A stretch of 64,000 nt of DNA from Ectothiorhodospiraceae bacterium (GTDB lineage: Bacteria > Pseudomonadota > Gammaproteobacteria > Nitrococcales > Aquisalimonadaceae), in contig JAFIFU010000004.1 of assembly GCA_020831885.1 (NCBI GenBank), forward strand, positions 62,001-126,000, read 5' to 3'. Position numbers and translations under genes: made by a program. This document shows, in pieces, positions 33,747 to 43,788 of the stretch (positions within the stretch are counted from its first letter, which is position 1; every line of letters begins with the position of its first letter). The notes below the pieces were generated by a model. The model worked only from the letters and a program-made list of their open reading frames with translations. It searched no databases and had not been told where the DNA came from.

Positions 33747-34790
33747 TCACTTCCAAAGGAACGGGGGATAACCATCGAGATCCCCGCGCAAATGACGTGA
33801 AAGCAGCCTGGCCTGAAGCTGTGGGAGTAGCCCGACAGTTGTACGTTCATCCAGAAACGGGTGGCGAACCTCGTCCTGCTTCCTCTCCTGATAGGTCTTG
33901 ATCACACGTTTTCTCGCGCCCTCTTTCAGGGTCACGGCGCCGCCGTCCATGGCGTGGAAGTCCTTTTCCTTAATCTGACCGCGATTAATCAGTGACAACA
34001 CCATGCGATCGGCCAGCACCGGACGGAATTCCTCGACGAGGTCAAGGGCGAGACTGGGGCGCCCGGGACGAATTCGATGCAGAAAGCCGACCGCGGGATC
34101 GAGCCCAACTGTTTCCAGCGCGGACCGGCAATCGTGTGTCAGGAGCGTATACAGAAACGACAGCAGCGCATTGATACCATCAAGTGGCGGGCGACGGTTG
34201 CGGCCGGTGAATCGAAGCATTTGCTCACCATTTCGGCGGAGCAAGTGCGCGAAGACACCAAAGTACGTATTTGCAGCTTCTCCTTCTAGGCCACGCAGCC
34301 GCTCGTTATTCGACTCGGTCGCGACGCGCCGGAGCACATTTGTCAGGCTCTTCTCAGCGTCGCGAAGGCGGTTTTCACCACTACGGGCCATGGTTTGCGC
34401 GTGATCGCGCAGGGCGCGCCGCAGCACCGCTCGCTGATTGTGCACCTTTCCGGCGACCACACTTCGCACTATGGAAGTACATGTTTCCGAATTCTCGCTT
34501 CGGCGATACTGCTCCATACGTAAGACGACGTTGCCGGATACCGGCCCCTCAACACGGGCCAGAAACCGCCCATTTCGATCCAGAAAGCAGACCGTAACGC
34601 CTTCTTGGCTGCAATAACCCAACAATTGCGGCGAAAGTAGCGCCCGTCCGATACAAACCACCCCACCAACCATGTGGATGGGAACACGCCCGGATTCCTT
34701 TCCGTCGACGTCCATGACGATGTTGGCACCGTCTTTGTGTAACCAGGCACCTTCGGTGGTGACATAGAGTGTGTTGAGATGACGGCGCAT
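33747..34790 (-). CDS. cas1: CRISPR-associated endonuclease Cas1, type I-C
   Basis: Integrase of the spacer-acquisition complex, 347 residues, with an ATG at 34790. The N-terminal beta-domain starts with HLNTLYVTTEGAWLHKDGAN; the helical domain carries the catalytic residues: Glu in RGLEGEAANTYF, His in GFLHRIRPGRPSLALDLVEEF and the acidic residue in the same segment. The family-typical INALLSFLYTLL is present. The ribosome site GGAG overlaps the end of cas4, seven bases upstream. All metal-binding residues seem intact, so acquisition may be functional. Confidence 0.97.
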   Translation of the reverse strand: MRRHLNTLYVTTEGAWLHKDGANIVMDVDGKESGRVPIHMVGGVVCIGRALLSPQLLGYCSQEGVTVCFLDRNGRFLARVEGPVSGNVVLRMEQYRRSENSETCTSIVRSVVAGKVHNQRAVLRRALRDHAQTMARSGENRLRDAEKSLTNVLRRVATESNNERLRGLEGEAANTYFGVFAHLLRRNGEQMLRFTGRNRRPPLDGINALLSFLYTLLTHDCRSALETVGLDPAVGFLHRIRPGRPSLALDLVEEFRPVLADRMVLSLINRGQIKEKDFHAMDGGAVTLKEGARKRVIKTYQERKQDEVRHPFLDERTTVGLLPQLQARLLSRHLRGDLDGYPPFLWK

Positions 34791-34797
34791 TCCGCAC

Positions 34798-35421
34798 CTA
34801 CTCCAATGTCCGTTTCAGCCAGCTTTGGACTCTAGTCTTGCGACTCAGGCGCTTGGGTTGACAAATTTCCGCCAACGAGCAGCTGCCACAAAGCTTTGTC
34901 GAATAATGCGGTGGGGGTGTGCGGCAGTTCAGAATCATGGCTCGCGCGGCCAAGGCAGTATGTTCTGTAAGCGCCCGCAGCTCGTCATCGAAGGCGACAG
35001 AGGTTCGACGGCGTCGCTGATCGTAGTAAAGCGCACCGGAGGGAATATCGACCTGGAACATCTCTTCGAGGCACAAGGCTTGAGCGCAGAGCTGCACTTC
35101 GTCCGCCCGATGTCCCTTTGGTTTCCCCCGTTTGTACTCAACCGGCGTAATTCTCCGTGACGCGTTGCGATCATCCAGTTCCAACAGATCAGCCACACCT
35201 ATGAGCCCGAGACGCTCGGAAGTGAGCGGCAATGAAGTCACGTAACGCACGCCGTCGCGACGCCGTTGGGCCTCTGTGTCCACGCGACCATGAACCACCC
35301 CCCCTTCCGCCGTTAGCCGGTTCTCTGCCCACTGCCGCTCCACATGGATCAGCGCACACTGACGGGGGCAGTAGAGATAGTGCTGGAGGGCGGACAAGGG
35401 AATATGATCTGTCTCCTCCAT
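34798..35421 (-). CDS. cas4: CRISPR-associated exonuclease Cas4
   Basis: RecB-like nuclease with an iron-sulfur cluster that trims and PAM-selects prespacers. The start at 35421 (MEETDHIPLSALQHYLYCPR) follows AGGAG and gives 207 residues; the track ORF adds 55 spurious residues. Cluster cysteines: one in LYCPRQC near the N-terminus and a group CGSCSLAEICQP near the C-terminus. The nuclease core shows GVADLLEL (Asp) and ITPVEYKRGKPK (the ExK motif), then DEVQLCAQALCLEEMF (QxxxY-like). It lies between cas7 and cas1, the normal type I-C position. Confidence 0.95.
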   Translation of the reverse strand: MEETDHIPLSALQHYLYCPRQCALIHVERQWAENRLTAEGGVVHGRVDTEAQRRRDGVRYVTSLPLTSERLGLIGVADLLELDDRNASRRITPVEYKRGKPKGHRADEVQLCAQALCLEEMFQVDIPSGALYYDQRRRRTSVAFDDELRALTEHTALAARAMILNCRTPPPHYSTKLCGSCSLAEICQPKRLSRKTRVQSWLKRTLE

Positions 35422-35440
35422 CACCCTACTCCTGTCCCAA

Positions 35441-36307
35441 TTACAGTCGCTCCTCAACTGCAACACCGTCCGGAAGCCCGTCTCGAAGGACCTGCACATG
35501 ATAGTCGTGAAAGCTCCTGGCGGGTCCGCTGTCATCGCCAGAGCGTTCGACCACAACACGATCGAACAGCGTATGGGCAGGAGCATTCCCCATCGGGTTA
35601 TCGTGTCGAAAAGTGATCAGCTTTCGAGCCGCCATCTCGCCCCGGGCCGCGGAACGGTCATGCTCGAACATGTTTATCAGCGCCCGCCACAGCAACTCCA
35701 AATCATCTTCCGAAAATCCAGTGCGCTCGCCAAGTTTCGCGGAGATGAAACCATGTGCGCGGTACAGTCCGTAGGGCACCAGATGCTTCCGGCCCATGGT
35801 TCGCTCTTTCTCCAAATCCCGCTCATTGGTAACCGCCATACGGGTGATAGAGACTTCGAGCGGCACGATGGGCTCGATAGAGCTGGCAAAGGCCAATTGA
35901 ACTGGCCCTCGCACCTGGCCACAGTTCACTTCCGTAGTCATCACAGCGCCGAAGGCACGGACGTCAAAGAAGTTTCTACACATCCATGCAGTTAGCTCTT
36001 GCGCCTGGGCTTGGTCTCTGGGCAACTTCTTTGATACCGGCTCAATATCCAGCGCCTCATACGCTTTACTGTGTTGCTCGTTGAGTACTGATCGCTCCTG
36101 CATGTAGATAGCGTATCCAGGCTCGCCCCCCTTCTCCAAGGTTACGTAATTCCGGAGCTTGCGCTTCAGACACACGTCGGTCACCAAGCCTTGGTTAGTT
36201 TCCGGGTCAAGACGCGGAAGGTTTCCGGCGTCCGGATCGCCGTTCGGGTTGCCGTTGGTAACGTCGAAAAGGTAGACAAACTCGTAGCGATTGGCTATGG
36301 CATGCAT
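35441..36307 (-). CDS. cas7: Type I-C Cascade backbone protein Cas7 (Csd2)
   Basis: Forms the helical backbone of the I-C Cascade that coats crRNA. 288 residues; ATG at 36307, three bases after cas8c. Csd2 features: [30 protein letters not shown] at the N-terminus, [27 protein letters not shown] (thumb region), [27 protein letters not shown], and [15 protein letters not shown]. These match the family closely and no break is visible. Confidence 0.97.
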   Translation of the reverse strand: MHAIANRYEFVYLFDVTNGNPNGDPDAGNLPRLDPETNQGLVTDVCLKRKLRNYVTLEKGGEPGYAIYMQERSVLNEQHSKAYEALDIEPVSKKLPRDQAQAQELTAWMCRNFFDVRAFGAVMTTEVNCGQVRGPVQLAFASSIEPIVPLEVSITRMAVTNERDLEKERTMGRKHLVPYGLYRAHGFISAKLGERTGFSEDDLELLWRALINMFEHDRSAARGEMAARKLITFRHDNPMGNAPAHTLFDRVVVERSGDDSGPARSFHDYHVQVLRDGLPDGVAVEERL

Positions 36308-36310
36308 TGC

Positions 36311-38104
36311 TTATTCTCCTTCGTGTTTCTTGTCCGGGGCGCCTTTCTCACATTTTCGGGTGAAACGTGCCTGCGTTTGATGGTAATAGCCGATGGAAAA
36401 CTGCCCTTGATCTTCGATGCGCAGGCTGCGCGGAAACGCCGTACTCAGGCCGTCCATAATCTCTCCGATCTCACGCTCCAGCGTGACCGCCAGACCGGGC
36501 TTATCCTTGCGCAATCTGCCCAGATGGTGCTGCGTGTTCCGGAGTAGAACTGGAAAAATGGCCGCCGGCGTAGCCGATGCAGCTCCGTAATAGCGATCCC
36601 TGATCGTCGCATTCACTTGGTCGCCAAGCGCGCTGCGCTGGACGTTCTCCAGCACAGCGAACAGGCGCCCCAGTCGATACCCCGGGGCAACGGATTCCGG
36701 ATCCAGACTCATGGTCACCTCCCTATTAATTCCCTTGACGCCCAGACGCCGGTCGCGCGCCAGGACAGCTTTGCAGAGCGCGACGCGAACGCCAGAAATG
36801 TCTCCGTCCGCGCGCATACGCATGACGACATTCGCAAGTAGGGGACGCGGATAACGTCCGCCCGTTAAAATCGCCCGGGTTAATTCACCGGCGAGCTGAG
36901 GCGGAATTTTCTTCGCCTTGTCGTTAACCTCTCGGCTGGGTGCAGTGGCATAAAGCAATCGCCAAACAGCGGGCTCCGTCTTCCACGGTCTCGGTTCCAT
37001 GGCGAGATCCTGGTAATGCTCGGCCAAGCGTCGGGTAAAATACTCTAGACTTCCAGTCTGCCAAAACCGGATTGAGAGCCTTGACGCATTGGGGGCGAGA
37101 CCGAGCACGAAGATCCGGGTGCCTTCTACTAGATCAGCATTAATCTCGCGCAGCGGTTGGCCTTTAGCGACCGCCTCCAGCACCCCCCTTAGTTTGGCGG
37201 CTTCCTGCATGTCGTCAGCAGGGGGGGCCAGCAAATCGGCGAACACACGCTCCGCTTCCGATTCCTGTTGGTGCGTTTCCGCCTGCGCCCAGAAAACGAC
37301 CGTCGCATCACCGATCTGGATGCGTTGCCGGTTGTGCTCGCCACGCCGAAGGAGGTAGTTTAGGGCGGTTGTGTAGGCAAACGCGACCTGTTCGGCAACG
37401 GGTGCATTCTCACCCTGCTTTTTCCCGTAGGAATCGAATGCGTCAAGATTGAAGGACACGATTGACGCGCCGGCGGTCTGTGCGCCGTCTACCCCCTTGA
37501 TGGAAGGGTGAAGCCGAGCAATCGGAGCCCGCTCACCGGTCACCAGGCACGTCGCATCCGCACCTGTCTCACCACCGATCATACGCGCCCGGAGTACCCG
37601 CGCTGCGGGTCGCTCGTGCAAGTAGCGTTCCTCACCGTCTAGGCGGAAGACCAAATTCGCATCAAGCATATCGTCATTGACTATTGGCGGCCCGAAGTCC
37701 TCGGGCGACCACCGCTCAAGAAAAGCGAGCAGGGCCAGCAAGCCAGCGTCCGTTTCACCCGCCAGCCATTGCCGGTGCAAGTCCTTGAAGGCTTGATGCT
37801 CTTTAGTCGCTCGCTGCTTTGCTTTTTCCTCCGGCTTCCCGGTAACACCAAGTACGTAACTGGTCTTGTCCCAAAACAAGCAAGCAGCAATATTGACGGA
37901 ACGTTTGGGCCGTTGGGGAACCGGGAGACTCTTCGGGACAAGCCTCTTCCCCGACAACTCGCGGATGTCCTGTACATCAATCAATCGCCCGTCCGGAGCC
38001 AGAATGAGCGCGAAACTGATCTTCTCCTCGCTGAAACCGAAGGGCGGGACCTCTCGGCGTTCCGCCAATCGATGATAGTAGTCGAGAAGCGCGGAGAGCA
38101 TCAT
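36311..38104 (-). CDS. cas8c: Type I-C Cascade large subunit Cas8c (Csd1)
   Basis: Large subunit that recognises the PAM and recruits Cas3; in I-C systems an internal start also makes the small subunit Cas11c. The start at 38104 ([13 protein letters not shown]) overlaps the cas5 stop by four bases (ATGA) and gives 597 residues; the longer track ORF has a false leader. Motifs: [29 protein letters not shown]-like [32 protein letters not shown] (the conserved CxxTG-type region), [36 protein letters not shown], and [16 protein letters not shown] near the C-terminus. Confidence 0.96.
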   Translation of the reverse strand: MMLSALLDYYHRLAERREVPPFGFSEEKISFALILAPDGRLIDVQDIRELSGKRLVPKSLPVPQRPKRSVNIAACLFWDKTSYVLGVTGKPEEKAKQRATKEHQAFKDLHRQWLAGETDAGLLALLAFLERWSPEDFGPPIVNDDMLDANLVFRLDGEERYLHERPAARVLRARMIGGETGADATCLVTGERAPIARLHPSIKGVDGAQTAGASIVSFNLDAFDSYGKKQGENAPVAEQVAFAYTTALNYLLRRGEHNRQRIQIGDATVVFWAQAETHQQESEAERVFADLLAPPADDMQEAAKLRGVLEAVAKGQPLREINADLVEGTRIFVLGLAPNASRLSIRFWQTGSLEYFTRRLAEHYQDLAMEPRPWKTEPAVWRLLYATAPSREVNDKAKKIPPQLAGELTRAILTGGRYPRPLLANVVMRMRADGDISGVRVALCKAVLARDRRLGVKGINREVTMSLDPESVAPGYRLGRLFAVLENVQRSALGDQVNATIRDRYYGAASATPAAIFPVLLRNTQHHLGRLRKDKPGLAVTLEREIGEIMDGLSTAFPRSLRIEDQGQFSIGYYHQTQARFTRKCEKGAPDKKHEGE

Positions 38105-38775
38105 GCCTTGACCTCCTCCCCATGAAACGGCGGGACTTGAATGACTCCGTCCCGCATTCGGGCGCGGAAGAACCGGGGGTCCATGCTGTTGCCTAAATCG
38201 ATGTCGTGGAGCATCCAACCCAAATCCCGCTCGCCAACCAGTGAGGCATGTGGTTCAGGCTGAGGCTCGTCCCCCTCCAAGAGGCGAAAGCTGGCGGGAA
38301 ACTCCCGGACTCCGAGGTATGGTGCGTGAAAGCACTGCCCTCTTCGGGCACGACGATTGAAGATGTCCAAGTGTTTTCCATCCGTCTCACCTTCATCCGC
38401 GTCCTTCACCAAGTCGAAATGCGCCTCGATGAGGTAGGCGACATCCCGAAGGATTGTTGCGGCACGCTGCTGGCGATCTTCGTCGACGTAAGTGGCGAGG
38501 ACATCGGCTCGACCTGCCTTCATGGATTTCCGGATATTGGTGGCTGAGATTTTGCTGCTGATCTCATTGCGCCGGATGGATTCAAATCGAATGGGCTTTA
38601 GGACGCGAATTCGATCTATTGTCCATCTAATTGCGGGTTTCCAGTGGATTGCCTCAAGAATTCCGCGGGCCGCGGAAGGCGTTATCACGTCGTAGGAGAC
38701 GCGCTCCACCTTCATCTCTGGCCGGGTGAAGCAAGCGCGCTCACCCCAAACGAGAAGTCGCACTCCGTAAGCCAT
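38101..38775 (-). CDS. cas5: Type I-C Cascade Cas5c (Cas5d), pre-crRNA endoribonuclease
   Basis: In type I-C this protein replaces Cas6: it cuts pre-crRNA at the repeat hairpin and stays on the 5' handle. The start at 38775 ([20 protein letters not shown]) follows GGGGAG and gives 224 residues. Family parts: [38 protein letters not shown] (with the catalytic Tyr/His region typical of Cas5d), [27 protein letters not shown] and [11 protein letters not shown]. It overlaps cas8c by four bases and follows cas3 by 38. Confidence 0.96.
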   Translation of the reverse strand: MAYGVRLLVWGERACFTRPEMKVERVSYDVITPSAARGILEAIHWKPAIRWTIDRIRVLKPIRFESIRRNEISSKISATNIRKSMKAGRADVLATYVDEDRQQRAATILRDVAYLIEAHFDLVKDADEGETDGKHLDIFNRRARRGQCFHAPYLGVREFPASFRLLEGDEPQPEPHASLVGERDLGWMLHDIDLGNSMDPRFFRARMRDGVIQVPPFHGEEVKA

Positions 38776-38813
38776 GGTACTCCCCCAATCGTAATTCCCA
38801 CCCGTCCGCACGC

Positions 38814-41063
38814 CTACCACAGCAAGCGCTCGGCCCTCATGAAATCTGGGTCATCCCAATGCAGGCCGAAACGATCGTCATACAGGTCCGGGTTGACCAA
38901 GCACATGAATTGCTCGCCGAACTGTTGGGACGCAACTGGCTGAATGGCATCTGCATTGCGCAGCCGTTGATAGGCACGTTGTGGGACCTGGACGGTGTAG
39001 GGCTGCAAGCGCCGCGCAATACCTCCACACGACTCAGCAAACTCCAAGTCACGTAACGCTGCTTGCACCACCTTATCCCCCTTCAACGGAATGATCACGG
39101 GGTACTGCGAACTCTCGATCATCCGGAATTCGGTTGCCAGAGTTTCAAAAGGAATGCCTTCCAAACGCCCCTCCTCGACGCGTCCCAGCAGGTCATAGGC
39201 ATCCAACTCATTGGAGCCCTTTCTCCAGTAAAGCAGTCGGAAATACCGTTGAATGGCGGCAAGCGACATCGGATCGTCGGGATGCTGCCGGAGCACCTCT
39301 CGCGCCGCTTCGGCAAACTGACGAAGCTCAGGCGGCGGTGCCCAATCGGCGTTGTCGACGGCGAATATCAGTACCTTGCTGCATTCCGGCGGCCGACGTC
39401 CTTCCCGGTTGCAGCGGCCAGCGGCCTGCGCGATCGAATCCAAGCCAGCCTCGGCACGCAAGACGATAGGGAAGTCCACATCTACCCCGGCCTCTATTAG
39501 CGACGTTGCCACCAGTCTGCACGGCTCACCAGCCGCCAATCTCTGCCGTACACGCGCTAGTACCTGGCTACGGTGCTTGGCGCACATGAGGGTCGTCAAA
39601 TGACACGCACCCGGCGCTTCGGCGATCGCTTCATATAGCGAACGTGCATGCCGTCGGTTATTCACGATGCATAGCACTTGCCCGTGCTCCATCAGATAGC
39701 GTGCAAGCGCATCGTCGTCCAGCCTCCCGACATGGCACACATCGACCCGTTTCAACACCCTGTTCAACCGCTCAGGGCATGGCGCCAACTCACGCACGTC
39801 TTCCAAACCATCGACGAAATGTGGCGCCTCCAAAGCCGGCTGCGTCGCGGTGCACAACACAATACTGTTACCGTAGTTCCTGGCCAATTCCTCAATCACG
39901 GCGACGCTTGGCCGCAGCACCTTGAGTGGGAAAGTCTGCGCCTCATCCAGAATCACAACGCTGCGGGCGATGTTATGTAGCTTTCGACAGCGGGAGGGAC
40001 GATCGGCAAATAAGCTCTCGAAGAACTGCACGGCCGTCGTCACGACAACGGGCGCATCCCAATTCTCCATCGCCAATTTTAGTTTCTCTCGAGACTGGGG
40101 GCTCTTCATCCTGTCATCGAAAAACGCGCTGTGATGTTCAAGCACCGCGTGATCTCCCAGATCTCCGAATGCACGACGAAAAACCGCGGCATTTTGCTCC
40201 ACAACGCTCGTGAACGGTATGACGTAGATGATCCGCCGTAAATCGTGTGCCAAAGCATGGTCCAGAGCAAACGCTAGCGACGCGAGCGTTTTACCGCCCC
40301 CGGTCGGGACGGTGAGCGAGAATAATCCCGGCATTTTTGATGCCTTGCCACGCACCACGCGCAGTATTTCCCCACGTTCTCGATTCACAGCAGTATCGGC
40401 TGGAAGTTGTTTAAGGAAGGTGTCGAGGCGCACCCTCAAGTCAGTCAGGTTGGGTGAAGGGAGGTTGCGAGGCAGCTTACGACTCAGAACCTCTGCAAAG
40501 TAACTCTCGGTGTCAATGAAGTCCGCATCGACAAGACACGAAAACACCATTCGTGCAAGAAACGCGAGTTGAAACTGACCGCGCTTCGTATGGGGTCGGA
40601 AATCAGCTGGCGGAGTCAAAGGGCCCTTGGGCAGCTTAATCTCCCGACGCCATTCGGGATGCAACTCCGGCAGCTCGCGGTTCAAGCGTTCCGCCAGCGC
40701 CGTGCGTACTTCAGTCTGACGGCCATTAGCCAAGCCTGCATGATGTCCGGCGATACCATAAGCCAGTAGATGCCCGACCGGACCGTACCGCTCACAAGCG
40801 ATGCGCGCCCCCCACGTCGAATGGTCCACCTTGGCCACAGCACCGCGCAGTCGACTCTGGAACTCCGCGGAATATTTGCCAATGTCGTGCAGCAAACCCG
40901 CCGCATAGGCCAACTCCTGACCTGAAAAGGGTGCAGCGTAGTCCGCCGCTCGACGGGCCGTGTTGTAGAGGTGATCAGCCAACCCATGCCAACATGATGC
41001 ATCGGAATCCGCCAGCGAGTGTGCGTAGAACCCGCCCTGTCGCTCAGTCATCTCACCACTCAT
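38814..41063 (-). CDS. cas3: Type I CRISPR helicase-nuclease Cas3 (HD N-terminal)
   Basis: Unwinds and degrades target DNA after recruitment by Cascade. 749 residues from the ATG at 41063; an ATG at 41051 is equally possible, and neither has a strong ribosome site. The HD nuclease domain shows [34 protein letters not shown] and GIAGHHAGL. The SF2 helicase follows: [17 protein letters not shown] (Walker A), [10 protein letters not shown] (DExH-type box), [12 protein letters not shown] and [11 protein letters not shown] (motif VI). The start region overlaps the stop of the upstream nuclease-like gene, which suggests translational coupling. Both domains look intact. Confidence 0.96.
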   Translation of the reverse strand: MSGEMTERQGGFYAHSLADSDASCWHGLADHLYNTARRAADYAAPFSGQELAYAAGLLHDIGKYSAEFQSRLRGAVAKVDHSTWGARIACERYGPVGHLLAYGIAGHHAGLANGRQTEVRTALAERLNRELPELHPEWRREIKLPKGPLTPPADFRPHTKRGQFQLAFLARMVFSCLVDADFIDTESYFAEVLSRKLPRNLPSPNLTDLRVRLDTFLKQLPADTAVNRERGEILRVVRGKASKMPGLFSLTVPTGGGKTLASLAFALDHALAHDLRRIIYVIPFTSVVEQNAAVFRRAFGDLGDHAVLEHHSAFFDDRMKSPQSREKLKLAMENWDAPVVVTTAVQFFESLFADRPSRCRKLHNIARSVVILDEAQTFPLKVLRPSVAVIEELARNYGNSIVLCTATQPALEAPHFVDGLEDVRELAPCPERLNRVLKRVDVCHVGRLDDDALARYLMEHGQVLCIVNNRRHARSLYEAIAEAPGACHLTTLMCAKHRSQVLARVRQRLAAGEPCRLVATSLIEAGVDVDFPIVLRAEAGLDSIAQAAGRCNREGRRPPECSKVLIFAVDNADWAPPPELRQFAEAAREVLRQHPDDPMSLAAIQRYFRLLYWRKGSNELDAYDLLGRVEEGRLEGIPFETLATEFRMIESSQYPVIIPLKGDKVVQAALRDLEFAESCGGIARRLQPYTVQVPQRAYQRLRNADAIQPVASQQFGEQFMCLVNPDLYDDRFGLHWDDPDFMRAERLLW

Positions 41064-41550
41064 CAGCGGAAAAGCCGGTCCCAAGTAAAGCTCTGCTTAA
41101 AACGGATCTCACTTCCCCGCTCACCTCATCATACTCCAAGATTTCGACGTCCGACGGGACCAGGTGCCCGAAGTTTCGCGCATAATAGGCAGCAAGAGTC
41201 TCACCCCGTTTCTCGCTGAAATCGCGCAGCACAAATAGCACCTTGCGGAATTGAGGCAGCGCCAGATGAAAGTAATACATAGCCTCATTCCAGGCGGTGA
41301 TTTTTGCACTTGGCACGTTGCCACCAGTAGTCCACCGATGTGACTTGCACTGGACCAAAACCTCCGGCTGATCGGAACCAGGGTCAAACTGCCTGCTCTT
41401 CTTCTCAGCAGCCACCCCGACAGACACTGAGTAATTACTGCTCAGAGAAATGCTTTTTCGACGGAAATCCTCCTTTTCCACGACCTCAAAATCTCGCCCA
41501 ACATGAGCATTAGATATAGATCCGATTCTCTGAAATTTTTTTACTTTCAT
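41053..41550 (-). CDS. PD-(D/E)XK nuclease-like small protein coupled to cas3
   Basis: 165-residue protein of a conserved but poorly described type. N-terminal HVGRDFEVVEKEDFRR resembles the first helix of restriction-endonuclease folds. RQFDPGSDQPEVLVQCKSHRW gives an Asp followed, after a strand, by Q-x-K, a variant of the D...ExK catalytic motif. WTTGGNVPSAKITAWNEAMYYF, RKVLFVLRDF and AYYARNFGHLVPSDVEILEYDE complete the likely core. The stop (TGA at 41053-41055) lies between the two candidate cas3 starts, so the gene is coupled to the cas operon. It is not a standard type I-C component. A role in defence is inferred from position only, and the Gln in place of Glu could weaken catalysis. Confidence 0.65.
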   Translation of the reverse strand: MKVKKFQRIGSISNAHVGRDFEVVEKEDFRRKSISLSSNYSVSVGVAAEKKSRQFDPGSDQPEVLVQCKSHRWTTGGNVPSAKITAWNEAMYYFHLALPQFRKVLFVLRDFSEKRGETLAAYYARNFGHLVPSDVEILEYDEVSGEVRSVLSRALLGTGFSADEW

Positions 41551-41572
41551 ATCGCTCTAACACTCGACTTTA

Positions 41573-42028
41573 GAGCCGCGAAAAGCAGGGAAAACAACAA
41601 TCGAGTAAGTCATCTAAATTCACATTGTTCGCGGCGTCCCACCATCCGGCTGGCGCAAACCCTTATATCGCCGCATCAGATCGGTCATACGATGCGTCCT
41701 CGCCAGCATAGAAAAGTGCATTTGGCGGGTTGATCGACCAATCAAGGAGGCGTGTCGGTAGCCCGTGGTGCTGTGCGTGAAATAGCTTTTCAGCGCAACT
41801 AAATTTTCTCAGATCGAAGCAAGGGATGGAATAATTCTCGAAGTCTTCAATCAGATACTCTTCAATATGTGCAATCGCGTCATATCCGTCTTTCGTAATT
41901 TCTGCGTAACGGCTCATTCCTGGCAAGAGCGGCCATTCCGAGACTGCTTGCCCTCGAAACATCTCAACACCTTGGGCGTCTTCGTTTCCCCATTCGAGCA
42001 AATCGATTATCTTTCTAATTTGTTTCAT
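41573..42028 (-). pseudogene. FRG-domain protein interrupted by a premature stop
   Basis: The start at 42028 (MKQIRKIIDLLEW) opens an FRG domain: VEMFRGQAVSEWPLLPGMSRYAE, IEEYLIEDFENYSIPCF and LFHAQHHGLPTRLLDWSINPPNALFYA are its defining sequence. The frame stops at TAA (41663-41665) after SDAAI, about 121 residues. Reading past the stop gives another 30 residues, GFAPAGWWDAANNVNLDDLL and onward, which continue the FRG style (AAI-x-GF), to a second stop ending at 41570. A Tyr codon changed to TAA would explain this. FRG proteins are normally over 200 residues and occur in defence regions. It lies 20-112 bases before the nuclease-like gene, same strand. Confidence 0.6.
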
Positions 42029-42044
42029 ATCTCGATTTCGTTTA

Positions 42045-42596
42045 ACAGCTGTACTGGACAGAATCTGTATAACACGCCTCCTCCCATGTCCTGTTGCCCG
42101 GTCGTTCCGGGCTGATTCCACTTCCGGCTTGCCCGTATGGAAAAACTCTTGTGGCGCGTACTCGGGCGGGATTGGCGGTGCTAGGGAAGCGAGTCGTGAT
42201 GGTGGAGTAAGGGCATGGCGGCGGCCGGTGACGGCGGGTGCCATGCAGACTCTGTGTAGCGCCGATAGAGCGGCGAAGCATGCTGCACCGGGTTGGGTTC
42301 CCTGAAGGTGTTCCGCTTGTGCTTATTGACCGGAAACCGGTGGGCCGCAACATGTCCACGCTCCCTGTATCTCTTCGGACTGCGCCGATTGATTATTCTT
42401 TTATCTCTGAGAAGGTTAGCGGTGCCGGGCAAATTGCGCAAACTGGCTTACCCCTGCTCTTTTCTGACCGGGAACCGATCCGTCAAGGTGGATCCAGCGC
42501 AAGGGGCCGGGTGCCTTGCATCCCAGCCGATTCAGGCCCTCCCCAACAGCGGCCGGAACCGCCGCGCGGGGCGATGAACTCCCCGGGGGGCGTTGG
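42045..42596. other. Island-edge stretch without a clear gene
   Basis: About 550 bases of mixed composition between the FRG remnant and the CoA-transferase gene. A plus-strand ORF (42238-42645) contains two related peptides, GVPLVLIDRKPV and GLPLLFSDREPI, but has no ribosome site and runs into the CoA-transferase. The promoter of the cas operon could lie near 42045-42100, though no site is clear. I see no insertion sequence ends. Confidence 0.4.
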
Positions 42597-43787
42597 TTAC
42601 ACCACGCCCTGCTCCCGCAGTGCGGCGATGTCCGTTTCCGAATAGCCCAGTTCCTGCAGGATGGTATTGGTATGTTCACCCAGTGTGGGGGCGCGGCGGT
42701 GGACGCCGGCGCGGAGGGAGGAGAAGCGCACGGGGGTGTCGCTGACGAAGGCGCCCTTGCCGTCGGGCAGGCCGGGGTAGTCCACCGCCTGGAGGAAACC
42801 CATGGCCTGGATGTGGGCGTCGTCCAGGGCCTGTTGCGGGGCGTACACCTGCCCGGCGGGGATGCGCGCCTCGTCCAGGGCGGTGAGCGCTTCTTCGGTG
42901 GTGCGTTCGGCGCACCAGGCGGCCATCAGCTCGCTGAGCTCCTCGCCGTTGTCGCCCCGGGCCTGGTCGCTGACGAAGCGGGGGTCGTCCAGCAGGGCTT
43001 CCTGACCCAGCAGCCGGCACCAGCGGCGGAACAGGGGTTCGCCCACACAGTGCACGAGAATCCAGCCGTCGCGGGTGGCGAAAGTGTCCGCCGGGCCGGC
43101 GCCCTGGCTGCGGTTCCAGGTGCTGACCCGGTCGGGCTTGATGGCGGCCTGCTCGATGAGGTTGGCGGCCATGAAGGTCAGTGCCGTGCCCAGCAGCGAG
43201 CCTTCCACGTGCTGGCCCTCTCCGGTCTTGTCCCGGTGCATGAGCGCGGCGAGGGTGCCGATGGCGCTGGACAGGGCGGTGCCGAAGTCGGCGAAGTTGG
43301 TGATGGTTTTGGTGGGGCGCCCGGGCGGGCCGGAGAGGTACATGGCGCCGGAGAGCGCCTGGGCCACGCCGTCGAAGCCCACCCGGTCGCTGGCGGGGCC
43401 GCCGGTGCCGAAGGCGGTGACCGTGGTCAGGATGATGTCGGGCCGCACCGCCTTCAGGCTTTCGTAGTCCAGCCCCATGGCCGTGAGGCCGGAGGGGGGC
43501 AGGTTGGCCACCACCACGTCGGCGGTGGCCACCAGTTTACGCACGATCTCCCGGCCCTCGTCCTTCATGGGGTTGAGGGTCATGCCCAGCTTGTTGCGGT
43601 TCATCTGCATGTAGCTGGCGCCGTCCTGCTGCGGCGTGATGGGCATGACGTAGCGGTCTTCGCTGCCGCTGATCTTCTCGATGCGGATCACCTCCGCGCC
43701 CAGGTCGGCCAGTACGGCGGCACACCAGGGGCCGGCGATATAGCGGCCGAAATCCAGTACCCGAACACCTTCCAGCACTGCGGTCAT
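42597..43787 (-). CDS. CaiB/BaiF family CoA-transferase
   Basis: Family III CoA-transferase, 396 residues, from the ATG at 43787 with GAGGAAG upstream and one base after the ligase stop. Motifs: [100 protein letters not shown] with the catalytic Asp, and NFADFGTALSSAIGTLAAL. The acid and CoA donor cannot be read from sequence. As the last gene after an acyl-CoA ligase, it offers a second route to the same CoA ester. It borders the CRISPR island. Confidence 0.88.
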   Translation of the reverse strand: MTAVLEGVRVLDFGRYIAGPWCAAVLADLGAEVIRIEKISGSEDRYVMPITPQQDGASYMQMNRNKLGMTLNPMKDEGREIVRKLVATADVVVANLPPSGLTAMGLDYESLKAVRPDIILTTVTAFGTGGPASDRVGFDGVAQALSGAMYLSGPPGRPTKTITNFADFGTALSSAIGTLAALMHRDKTGEGQHVEGSLLGTALTFMAANLIEQAAIKPDRVSTWNRSQGAGPADTFATRDGWILVHCVGEPLFRRWCRLLGQEALLDDPRFVSDQARGDNGEELSELMAAWCAERTTEEALTALDEARIPAGQVYAPQQALDDAHIQAMGFLQAVDYPGLPDGKGAFVSDTPVRFSSLRAGVHRRAPTLGEHTNTILQELGYSETDIAALREQGVV

Positions 43788-43788
43788 G

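Noticed and set aside
33992-34597. Plus-strand ORFs opposite cas1
   Set aside because: They overlap a complete Cas1 with intact catalytic residues and have no recognisable content.
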